Shown: positions 24,342 to 31,490 of the stretch, one piece after another
Position numbering within the stretch: position 1 is the stretch's first letter
Layout of the letters: the number at the start of each line of letters is the position of its first letter
From: Scatosoma sp045643825
GTDB taxonomy: Bacteria > Bacillota > Clostridia > Christensenellales > Borkfalkiaceae
Assembly (NCBI GenBank): GCA_045643825.1
Contig: JAZRFV010000084.1
Coordinates: 8,370 to 72,369 of the forward strand
DNA length: 64,000 nucleotides
Reading direction: 5' to 3'
The notes under the pieces: model-generated
Databases searched by the model: none
What the model was told of the DNA's origin: nothing
The model's input: the letters and a program-made list of their open reading frames with translations, nothing else
Made by a program: the position numbers and the translations under genes

Positions 24342-25003
24342 CTAAAAGGCGTTGGTTCTATATTGCCTGTTGTCAGCTTTTGGCAGGCTTTTTTATTATT
24401 TGTACGTGTTATGCGGTGGTGATAAGGCGCGCCAGCGTTGTATGGGTTGGAAAAAGTTTTTACTTTCTTATCTCCGAGGAGGCACATATCGAAGTAGGCG
24501 CGTATGAATCGCGCCTGGATGGTGGCGCGGGGTATCTATTGGAATATGAGGGGCACGAATACATCGCTTGGTCGGTTTATCTTAAAGAAGAGGATGGGGC
24601 GACTGTGCAGGCAAATATTGGCGAGCCGACGAAACTTATTAAACGAGATGTTTCGCATTTATACTTTAAGACGTTGTCGGATAAAAAGCGAAAACGTACC
24701 ATTCAAAGCGCATTAAGTACCTTGTATGGTTGTATAGACGTTCTATCGCAAACGATATCAAGGCTTGATCAAGGCTTCACGCAGGAGGATATTAGGCATA
24801 TTCTTGCAACTCTACAAAAGCAGGTTTCTTATTTGGGTAAGAGTAATCAAGATTCGTATCCGCAATTTTTTAGGGTGTGTGCAGGTGTGCAAACGTCACT
24901 TGAAGAAATTATGAATAACACAATATACAGCAGGGATTTACGATATCTGTTGTGTGGGATATGTGATGCGTATATCCGCTTGGCTGCAAAATACGCATTA
25001 TGA
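24323..25003 (+). CDS. Membrane-anchored protein of unknown function
   Basis: Not recognised with certainty. Up to 226 residues: a short basic N-terminus, one membrane segment (about residues 12-34), a domain around 45-100 ('FYFLISEEAHIEVGAYESRL', 'GGAGYLL', 'AWSVYL') that loosely resembles sporulation-related (SPOR-like) peptidoglycan-binding domains, and a helical C-terminal half. The first ATG lies inside the nrdG terminator and has no properly spaced ribosome site, so the true start could be further downstream, for example a TTG near residue 20. The resemblance to SPOR is weak and only suggestive. Confidence 0.6.
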   Translation: MSAVFFSKRRWFYIACCQLLAGFFIICTCYAVVIRRASVVWVGKSFYFLISEEAHIEVGAYESRLDGGAGYLLEYEGHEYIAWSVYLKEEDGATVQANIGEPTKLIKRDVSHLYFKTLSDKKRKRTIQSALSTLYGCIDVLSQTISRLDQGFTQEDIRHILATLQKQVSYLGKSNQDSYPQFFRVCAGVQTSLEEIMNNTIYSRDLRYLLCGICDAYIRLAAKYAL

Positions 25004-25025
25004 ATAAGTTATTTTACAGAAATAC

Positions 25026-25093
25026 TTGATATTTTGCGATTTTTTTTGTATAATGATTGTATAATCCACCCAAGGGACTTAAAATCCCTTGGG
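25026..25093 (+). promoter_or_regulatory. Promoter and leader hairpin of the ABC exporter gene
   Basis: TTGATA (25026-25031), 17-nt spacer, TATAAT (25049-25054); a second TATAAT follows at 25060. The leader contains a perfect 9-bp inverted repeat (25069-25077 with 25085-25093) with a 7-nt loop and no T-run, so it is a leader structure or operator rather than a terminator. Confidence 0.65.
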
Positions 25094-25127
25094 GAGAGAA
25101 TGTAAATATTTTGGTGAAATTATACTT

Positions 25128-26855
25128 ATGAAGAAGATTGGTCGTTTTTTTAAATATTATAAACCGCATAAAAGGTTATTTTTGTTCGATCTATTTTGCT
25201 CGTTTACGATATCGGTGTGCAATATGTTTTATCCGATGATTGCGCGGACGATTATGAACGATTACGTGCCGAATGGTAATTTACGGTTATTGATTGTTTG
25301 GGCAATCGTTATGGCGGGGATCTATGCTGTGAAAGGCGCTTTAACTTTTATCGTTGGTTATTGGGGACACGTGCTTGGCGTTCGTATTCAAGGAGATATG
25401 CGTCGGGATTTATTTCGGCATATCGAAACCTTGCCGTTTTCTTATTTTGACGAAAATAAGACGGGGAATATTATGTCTCGTATCTTGAACGATTTGTTTG
25501 AGGTGTCCGAGCTTGCGCATCACGGCCCCGAGGATATGTTTAATTCCTTTTTGTCTATCGTTGGTGCAATCGTAATGCTCTGCATTATCAATCCTTGGCT
25601 TGGGGTGATAGTGTTGTGTTACGTTCCGTTTATGGTTATTTTTGCCGCAAAATCTCGTGTAAAAATGAGTGCGGCGTTTGACGAATCGCGTAAGCAAATT
25701 GCGGAATTAAATGCGGAAATTGAATCTTCAATATCGGGTGTTCGTATTACCAAAGCATACTCGGCGGAAAAGATCGAGTGTGAAAAGTTCGAAGACGTAA
25801 ATGGCAGATTTAAAAAGGCGAGAGCAAATGCCTTCCGTGCGATGGGTGGCTTTCAGTCGGGTATGACTTTGTTTAATGACTTTTTATACCTTACAGCCTT
25901 GGTGTCTGGTGGTTTGCTATTTTTCTATGGGAAAATATCAGGGGCGGATTTTACTGCGTATATTTTATACATTACGATGTTGTTATCGCCGATTCGTACG
26001 CTGATTAATTTGTTTGAACAAATTCAAGATGGCTTGACGGGTTTTAACCGCTTTTGCGGTTTGATGGATACGCCGTCAGAGTATGAGCCTGCAAACCCGA
26101 TTTCTGCCGATTTAGACGGGGATATTGTTTTTGAGAAGGTTAATTTCGGTTATAAGAGTACGGACGGAAAAGGTGGCGAAGTCTTAAAGGACGTTTCGTT
26201 TACCGTAAAGAAGGGACAAACGGTTGCTCTTGTCGGCTCATCGGGTGGTGGCAAAACGACGATTTGTCACCTTTTGCCTCGTTTTTACCATTGCGAGGAT
26301 GGTAAAATCACCATTGGTGGAGCTAATATTAACGAGGTAACAGCAGAAGATCTTCGACAAAAAATAGCGGTGGTATCTCAAGACGTCTTCTTGTTTGCGG
26401 GGAGTGTGCGGGATAATATCTTGTATGGTTCACCAAACAAAACGGAAGAAGAGATGATTCTTGCAGCGAAAAGGGCAAATATTCACGATTATGTGATGAC
26501 TTTACCTAATGGATATGATACAGAGGTAGGGGAACGAGGCGTGAAGTTGTCGGGCGGTCAAAAACAGCGTGTTTCCATAGCTCGCGCTTTCTTAAAAAAT
26601 CCACCTATCTTAATTTTGGATGAGGCGACCAGTGCTCTTGACAATATGACGGAGATGCAAATTCAAAAATCGCTTACGGAATTGTCGGAGGGGAGAACAA
26701 CCTTGGTTGTGGCGCATCGGCTTTCCACGGTTAAAAATGCAGATACTATTTTGGTATTGACGGATGGCGAAATTACTGAACGTGGCTCTCACGAGCAGTT
26801 GATTGACCAAGGCGGACTTTACGCGGAATTGTATAGATATCAATTTAAAGAATAA
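25128..26855 (+). CDS. ABC exporter, fused membrane and ATPase domains
   Basis: A 575-residue half-transporter of the MsbA/BmrA type. Six membrane segments occupy about residues 17-310. The ATPase follows with Walker A 'GSSGGGKT', Q-loop 'VVSQDVFLFAGSVRDNI', signature 'LSGGQKQRVSIARA', Walker B 'ILILDEATSALD' and switch 'VAHRLSTV'. It probably works as a homodimer exporting a lipid, drug or peptide; the substrate cannot be told. Start 25128 is chosen over an in-frame TTG at 25089 inside the leader hairpin. The gene is monocistronic, with its own promoter and terminator. Confidence 0.85.
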   Translation: MKKIGRFFKYYKPHKRLFLFDLFCSFTISVCNMFYPMIARTIMNDYVPNGNLRLLIVWAIVMAGIYAVKGALTFIVGYWGHVLGVRIQGDMRRDLFRHIETLPFSYFDENKTGNIMSRILNDLFEVSELAHHGPEDMFNSFLSIVGAIVMLCIINPWLGVIVLCYVPFMVIFAAKSRVKMSAAFDESRKQIAELNAEIESSISGVRITKAYSAEKIECEKFEDVNGRFKKARANAFRAMGGFQSGMTLFNDFLYLTALVSGGLLFFYGKISGADFTAYILYITMLLSPIRTLINLFEQIQDGLTGFNRFCGLMDTPSEYEPANPISADLDGDIVFEKVNFGYKSTDGKGGEVLKDVSFTVKKGQTVALVGSSGGGKTTICHLLPRFYHCEDGKITIGGANINEVTAEDLRQKIAVVSQDVFLFAGSVRDNILYGSPNKTEEEMILAAKRANIHDYVMTLPNGYDTEVGERGVKLSGGQKQRVSIARAFLKNPPILILDEATSALDNMTEMQIQKSLTELSEGRTTLVVAHRLSTVKNADTILVLTDGEITERGSHEQLIDQGGLYAELYRYQFKE

Positions 26856-26857
26856 AT

Positions 26858-26897
26858 AAAATGGTTTTTGCTGGTGTCAGCAAAAACCATTTTACTT
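26858..26897. terminator. Strong terminator after the ABC exporter
   Basis: A perfect 16-bp stem (26858-26873 with 26878-26893) with a 4-nt loop; A and T runs on both sides suggest it works in both directions. Confidence 0.8.
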
Positions 26898-26910
26898 AAT
26901 GCAAAGGAAA

Positions 26911-26946
26911 AAAAGAAAACCACCCGAAATTCGAGTGGTTTTCTTT
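26911..26946 (-). terminator. Terminator of the tRNA-Thr gene
   Basis: On the minus strand, directly after the CCA end, a hairpin with 9-13 bp of GAAAACCAC/GTGGTTTTC type ends in a T-rich tail. Confidence 0.75.
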
Positions 26947-27022
26947 TGGAGCTACTGGCCGGACTTGAACCGGCGACCTGCTGATTACGAATCAGCTGCT
27001 CTACCGACTGAGCCACAGTAGC
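26947..27022 (-). tRNA. tRNA-Thr (anticodon CGT)
   Basis: Minus-strand cloverleaf of 76 nt with encoded CCA. The acceptor stem is GCTACTG/CAGTAGC, the anticodon stem CTGAT/ATCAG encloses TTCGTAA (anticodon CGT, reads ACG), and the T-loop is GGTTCAAGTCC. Confidence 0.95.
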
Positions 27023-27057
27023 ATATTTTATTTTGCTCTCTTAACGACAGCTTAATT

Positions 27058-27086
27058 ATTATACTTAATAAAAAGGAAAAAAGCAA
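27058..27086 (-). promoter_or_regulatory. Promoter of tRNA-Thr
   Basis: Minus strand TTGCTT (27086-27081), 17-nt spacer, TATAAT (27063-27058), about 35 nt before the tRNA 5' end. Confidence 0.75.
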
Positions 27087-27151
27087 GCGTTTTGCAAGCC
27101 TTTTTCAAAAAAAGTTGCGCAAATATGAAAAAAATTATAAGAGCAGATATA

Positions 27152-28294
27152 TTATATAAAAATTGCGTGACTACTGTTGTGGGAATAGAGCAATTTATGT
27201 ACACTTTCGGCAAAACAATCGATATCGTAGCATTGCTTTGCTACACCAGACAACACTTCTTCGTCGTGCGCTCTCGCAATAATAGGCAAGGAGGTGCTAC
27301 TGATTGCGGATAAAACCTCTGTGGACGCCTTCTTGATGCCTAAAACACGAAGATATAAGGGCGTTTGAAGTGCCTCTCGAATAAAGTCTTCTTCGATTTT
27401 TAACAGGTTTTGCAAGGCAATTCTACGAATGCGAGAAGAGGTATATCTTGCGGAGGTTAAACTGTCAACAAGGGACTCTTCTTGTGTTACGGCTTTCTTG
27501 AAGGCGTTTTCCAACCCTTCCGTACAATCGCAAACACTTGCAATTTCGTTTGTGGAACGAGAGAGAATGGCGTACTTTTCTAAAACATCCAATTTATCGG
27601 TTAATTTTAATGGCAAATCAGCCTTAACGAATTCGGGAAGGGCATTATCAAAATTATTTTGTTGCGTAATTGCGGTACGAATGGCGCTTGCGGAAGAAAA
27701 TTCCTCCTGCAAATCGCAATCATTATATCCGCCGCCTACCCTTGCGATGGGTAAAATGTCAATACTTGCGCTTCTCTCCAAAATTGCGCGGGTATATTCC
27801 ACACCCAAAATGTTATTTGGGGAGGTGAGCAGATTGGTTGTGGTAACCTCTTGCCAGGCAATTGCGCGCGCCTTTGCAAAGCTGATGCCTTGCGCGGAAA
27901 GCTCTTTGATTTTTTGCGATACCTCGATGGGTTCGTCGTTTAACAATTTTGCCGTCTCTAAAAAGGCTGTTTTATCTGCGGATTCCGCGCCGAAGCAAAG
28001 GGTGGTAACGGAAGGTATAGCGCTTAAAATGGAAACTGCACCTTTTGCGAACAATTCGGCATTAGAGGTAGCAAAGACGGTAGGGAGCTCAATAACGATG
28101 TCCGCGCCGCCTAAAACGGCATGTTTTGCGCGTGTAAACTTATCAACAATGGCGGCTTCGCCACGCTGTACAAAATTCCCACTCATAATACAAAGGATTG
28201 CATCAGCCCCCGAAAGCCGTTTTGCTTCCTTTAACTGATACAAATGACCATTATGAAAGGGATTGTATTCACAAATTACCGCGCAAATTTTCAT
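27152..28294 (-). CDS. tmcAL: tRNA(Met) cytidine acetate ligase
   Basis: A 380-residue nucleotidyltransferase-fold enzyme (YlbM/TmcAL) that forms N4-acetylcytidine at the wobble position of elongator tRNA-Met from acetate and ATP. The opening 'CAVICEYNPFHNGHLYQL' holds the HxGH-type motif, followed by 'IMSGNFVQRGE' and 'KHAVLGGADIVIELP'. The ATG at 28294 is chosen because homology starts there; an in-frame ATG at 28381 would add 29 residues and overlap the pta promoter. It is divergent from pta-ackA, whose product chemistry (acetate) matches its substrate. Confidence 0.92.
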   Translation of the reverse strand: MKICAVICEYNPFHNGHLYQLKEAKRLSGADAILCIMSGNFVQRGEAAIVDKFTRAKHAVLGGADIVIELPTVFATSNAELFAKGAVSILSAIPSVTTLCFGAESADKTAFLETAKLLNDEPIEVSQKIKELSAQGISFAKARAIAWQEVTTTNLLTSPNNILGVEYTRAILERSASIDILPIARVGGGYNDCDLQEEFSSASAIRTAITQQNNFDNALPEFVKADLPLKLTDKLDVLEKYAILSRSTNEIASVCDCTEGLENAFKKAVTQEESLVDSLTSARYTSSRIRRIALQNLLKIEEDFIREALQTPLYLRVLGIKKASTEVLSAISSTSLPIIARAHDEEVLSGVAKQCYDIDCFAESVHKLLYSHNSSHAIFI

Positions 28295-28313
28295 TTTATT
28301 TCTTGCTAATTCC

Positions 28314-28342
28314 TTTACATTGATAAAATAGTGTGCTATAAT
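28314..28342 (+). promoter_or_regulatory. Promoter of pta-ackA
   Basis: TTTACA (28314-28319), 17-nt spacer, TATAAT (28337-28342). Confidence 0.75.
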
Positions 28343-28427
28343 AATAAGGTACGGATGTATGTCCTTGATAATATTATACACTAAAAAGAAAAATAAATAA
28401 AGCGTTTCACGATAGAAGGAGCAAATT

Positions 28428-29426
28428 ATGAGAAATATTCTTGATGAAATTAAAGCAAAAGCAAAAGCACTTCAAAAGACGATTGTACTTTGTGAAGGCG
28501 AAGACTCTCGTGTGGTAAAAGCAGCGGCTGATGCAACGAAAGAAGGTGTTGCGAAAATTGTTTTGCTTGGTAACGAGGAAGAAATTAAGGCGGCAAACCC
28601 TGACGTTGATTTGACGGGTGTTACGATTATCAATCCCTTGACCTCGGAAAAATTGCCCGAATACAACGCAAAGCTTTGTGAACTTCGTGCTTCCAAGGGT
28701 ATGACGCCTGATCAAGCGGCAAAATTATTGACGGATGGTACATATTTTGGCGCAATGATGCTTAAAATGGGTGATGTAGACGGTCTTGTTTCGGGTGCTT
28801 GCCACTCTACGGCTAATACCTTGCGTCCTGGTTTGCAAATCATTAAGACTGCAAAGGGCGTTTCTTCGGTATCCAGCTTTAACCTTATGATTTGCCCTGA
28901 ACAAGGAAATCAATATTGCCCCGATGGTATGGTATTCTTCGCGGATTGCGGTTTGAACCCTACTTATACCAGTGAAGGCCTTGCTGAATGTGCAATTGCA
29001 ACGGCAAAATCAGCAATGGCAATTACGGGTATTGATCCTAAAGTGGCTATGCTTTCCTTCTCTACGATGGGCAGCGCAAAGCATGATAACGTTTCCCTTG
29101 TTGCAGAAGCGACCAAAATTGCAAAAGAAAAAGCGCCTGAATTGAAATTGGATGGCGAATTGCAGTTTGACGCAGCAATCGTACCTTCCGTAGCGGCATT
29201 GAAGGCTCCCAATTCCGAGGTTGCAGGTAAGGCAAACGTGTTTATTTTCCCTGACCTTCAGGCTGCAAATATCGGTTATAAAATTGCAGAGCGTCTTGGC
29301 GGTTTCATGGCAGTTGGTCCTATTTGTCAAGGTTTTGCAAAGCCTATGAACGACTTGTCGAGAGGCTGTAAGAGTGAGGATATCGTTGGTGCAGTTGCGA
29401 TTACCGCATTGCAAACCCAACTTTAA
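28428..29426 (+). CDS. pta: Phosphate acetyltransferase
   Basis: A 332-residue short-form phosphotransacetylase that converts acetyl-CoA and phosphate to acetyl phosphate. Family words include 'LCEGEDSRVVKAA', 'LVSGACHSTANTLRPGLQII', 'LSFSTMGSAKHD' and 'FPDLQAANIGYKIAERLGG'. AAGGAG precedes the ATG. It is followed after 11 nt by ackA, and together they give the last ATP-yielding steps of acetate fermentation. Confidence 0.95.
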   Translation: MRNILDEIKAKAKALQKTIVLCEGEDSRVVKAAADATKEGVAKIVLLGNEEEIKAANPDVDLTGVTIINPLTSEKLPEYNAKLCELRASKGMTPDQAAKLLTDGTYFGAMMLKMGDVDGLVSGACHSTANTLRPGLQIIKTAKGVSSVSSFNLMICPEQGNQYCPDGMVFFADCGLNPTYTSEGLAECAIATAKSAMAITGIDPKVAMLSFSTMGSAKHDNVSLVAEATKIAKEKAPELKLDGELQFDAAIVPSVAALKAPNSEVAGKANVFIFPDLQAANIGYKIAERLGGFMAVGPICQGFAKPMNDLSRGCKSEDIVGAVAITALQTQL

Positions 29427-29437
29427 TGAGGTAAAAA

Positions 29438-30631
29438 ATGAAAGTTCTTGTAATTAATTCGGGCAGTTCTTCTTTGAAATATCAATTGATTGATATGGCA
29501 ACGGAAGACGTTATCGCAAAAGGTACGTGCGAGCGTATCGGTATTGACGGTTCCAAATTGACCCATAAAGCAAAAGGGCAGGAGTTTGTTTTTGAACAAG
29601 CAATGCCTGACCACAATGTAGCGGTTGCACTTGTTTTGAATGCATTGACGGCGGAAGATTCGGGCGTAATTGCTTCGATGGATGAAATTGAAGCGGTAGG
29701 ACATCGTGCGGTTGCATCTGGTGAAGTATTCAAGAAAACGACGCTTGTAACGGACGAAACGATTGCGCAAATGGAAGAGCTTTGCGATTTGGCACCCTTG
29801 CACAATCCTGCGGCCTTAATCGGCGTAAAGGCTTGTCGTGCGTCGATGCCGAATACTCCAATGGCGTTTGTTTTTGATACCAGCTTCCATTTCACTATGC
29901 CTGACTACGCATATATGTATGCGATTGATTATACCGACTACGAAAAGTATAAAATCCGTCGTTACGGCTTCCACGGTACCAGTCACAAGTTCGTTTCGCA
30001 AGAAGCGGCGAAGTATCTTGGTAAAAAGCCTGAAGAGTTGAAGATTATCACTTGCCATTTGGGTAACGGCTCGTCTATTACGGCGGTAGACGGTGGTAAG
30101 AGTGTAGATACGTCTATGGGCTTCACGCCTTTGGCGGGCGTGCCTATGGGTACGCGTAGTGGCGATTTGGACTATGCAGCGGCTGAATATCTTGCGAAGA
30201 AAAAAGGTTGGGATATTTCGGAAACGCTTACCTACCTTAATAAGAAATGTGGTATGGCGGGCGTATCTGGTGTTTCCAGTGACTTCCGTGATTTGACGGC
30301 TGCTCGTGATAATGGGGATCCTCGCGCAAAGCTTGCACTTGATATGTTTGCCTATGCTTGCAAAAAGTACGTAGGCGCGTATGCGGCTGCAATGAATGGG
30401 GTGGACTGTATCGTATTTACGGCAGGTGTTGGTGAAAATACGCCTTGCGTTCGCGAAGCGATTTGCGATAATATGCAATATCTTGGCTTGGAAATCGATA
30501 AGGTGAAGAACCTTGAAAAGAACAATGGTGCAATTCGTGACGTATCGGGTGCAAATTCCAAAGTGAAGATTTTGATTATTCCTACCAATGAAGAGCTCGT
30601 AATTGCAAGAGAAACCGTAGAATTATTATAA
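29438..30631 (+). CDS. ackA: Acetate kinase
   Basis: A 397-residue kinase making ATP and acetate from acetyl phosphate. Signature segments are 'LVINSGSSSLKYQLID', 'RYGFHGTSHKFV', 'CHLGNGSSI', 'TPLAGVPMGTRSGDLD' and 'FTAGVGENTPCVRE'. GAGG lies six bases before the ATG. Normal length and motif set. Confidence 0.96.
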   Translation: MKVLVINSGSSSLKYQLIDMATEDVIAKGTCERIGIDGSKLTHKAKGQEFVFEQAMPDHNVAVALVLNALTAEDSGVIASMDEIEAVGHRAVASGEVFKKTTLVTDETIAQMEELCDLAPLHNPAALIGVKACRASMPNTPMAFVFDTSFHFTMPDYAYMYAIDYTDYEKYKIRRYGFHGTSHKFVSQEAAKYLGKKPEELKIITCHLGNGSSITAVDGGKSVDTSMGFTPLAGVPMGTRSGDLDYAAAEYLAKKKGWDISETLTYLNKKCGMAGVSGVSSDFRDLTAARDNGDPRAKLALDMFAYACKKYVGAYAAAMNGVDCIVFTAGVGENTPCVREAICDNMQYLGLEIDKVKNLEKNNGAIRDVSGANSKVKILIIPTNEELVIARETVELL

Positions 30632-30659
30632 AAAAATCGAAAATTTCCCTTGAAAAAAG

Positions 30660-30688
30660 TTGACAAAGTAAAATAAATACACTATAAT
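30660..30688 (+). promoter_or_regulatory. Promoter of the DUF177-rpmF pair
   Basis: A perfect TTGACA (30660-30665), 17-nt spacer and perfect TATAAT (30683-30688): the only full consensus match I found. Confidence 0.88.
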
Positions 30689-30706
30689 TGTAAAGTCGGT
30701 TTTAAG

Positions 30707-31111
30707 ATGATAATTGATATTAGGAAACTTAATGCGCAAAAGAAATATTCGGGGAGTATGGAGTTTGAATATTCTGCCCCCGAAACTTTGATCGAGATTC
30801 CGTTTGTAAACTTCGTCGGTGCCGTTAAAATCAAGTTTGACTATGATTTATACGAAGACGATTCCTTGGAAATCCGTGGTACGGTGGCTTATAAGATAGA
30901 GGGACAATGTTCCAGATGCTTAAAGGCAGCTTCGCAAGAGGTAGAAGGTGAGCTTGACGCGTACTTCGAGCCTCGTAAAGATTACGAAGATTACGGATAT
31001 ACGAACGGCGTGGTTGATTTAAAGAAAGCCGTAGAGGATGCGATTATGGCGAGTATGCCGTTCTCTATCTCTTGCGGTGAAGATTGCGAGGCGATTTCCT
31101 ATAACGGATAA
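30707..31111 (+). CDS. DUF177 (YceD-like) protein
   Basis: A 134-residue protein of the YceD/DUF177 family, linked to large-ribosomal-subunit RNA metabolism and almost always encoded just before rpmF. The conserved 'GQCSRCLK' C-x2-C segment and the 'FEYSAPETLIEIPFVNFVG' strand are visible. A further Cys pair near the end ('SCGEDC') may complete a metal site. The start codon is only about 19 nt after the -10 box, leaving a short leader. Confidence 0.85.
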   Translation: MIIDIRKLNAQKKYSGSMEFEYSAPETLIEIPFVNFVGAVKIKFDYDLYEDDSLEIRGTVAYKIEGQCSRCLKAASQEVEGELDAYFEPRKDYEDYGYTNGVVDLKKAVEDAIMASMPFSISCGEDCEAISYNG

Positions 31112-31153
31112 CCGATATAAAAAAGAGAAAGAATAAAATACAGAGGTGTTAAT

Positions 31154-31345
31154 ATGGCAGTACCCAAGAACAAACAATCCAAGAGCAGAACGAACAAGAG
31201 ATTTGCAAACTATAAAGCAACGGCAGCTACGCTTGTTGAATGCCCTCATTGCCACGAATTCAAAGAGGCTCACAAAGTATGCAAGAGCTGTGGTTACTAT
31301 AACGGCGTAGAAGTTGTAGCACAGAAAGAAGAAAAACAAAACTAA
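31154..31345 (+). CDS. rpmF: 50S ribosomal protein L32
   Basis: A 63-residue L32 with the conserved start 'MAVPKNKQSKSRTNKR' and a zinc ribbon of two C-x2-C pairs ('CPHC', 'CKSC'). GAGG precedes the ATG. The usual next gene plsX is absent; a terminator follows instead. Confidence 0.95.
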   Translation: MAVPKNKQSKSRTNKRFANYKATAATLVECPHCHEFKEAHKVCKSCGYYNGVEVVAQKEEKQN

Positions 31346-31367
31346 TTTCGTCTAAAGCAAAAATTTA

Positions 31368-31396
31368 GGCGGGTGTCTTTTAGCACCCGTCTTTTT
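31368..31396 (+). terminator. Terminator after rpmF
   Basis: An 8-bp GC-rich stem (31368-31375 with 31384-31391) and five T. Confidence 0.8.
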
Positions 31397-31443
31397 GCGT
31401 TATAAACATTTCAAGCATAACAAAATAGGTTGCTTGCGTTTAC

Positions 31444-31473
31444 TTGACAATTGTAAGGGTTTTATGGTATCCT
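31444..31473 (+). promoter_or_regulatory. Promoter of the copper ATPase gene
   Basis: TTGACA (31444-31449), 18-nt spacer, TATCCT (31468-31473). No CopY or CsoR-type operator was recognised. Confidence 0.6.
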
Positions 31474-31490
31474 AATGCGAGGAGTTTAAG

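Noticed and set aside
27023..27151. An additional gene or hairpin terminator between tRNA-Thr and tmcAL
   Set aside because: Only short AT-rich frames are present and the GCAAGC copies are direct rather than inverted; the region holds the tRNA promoter.
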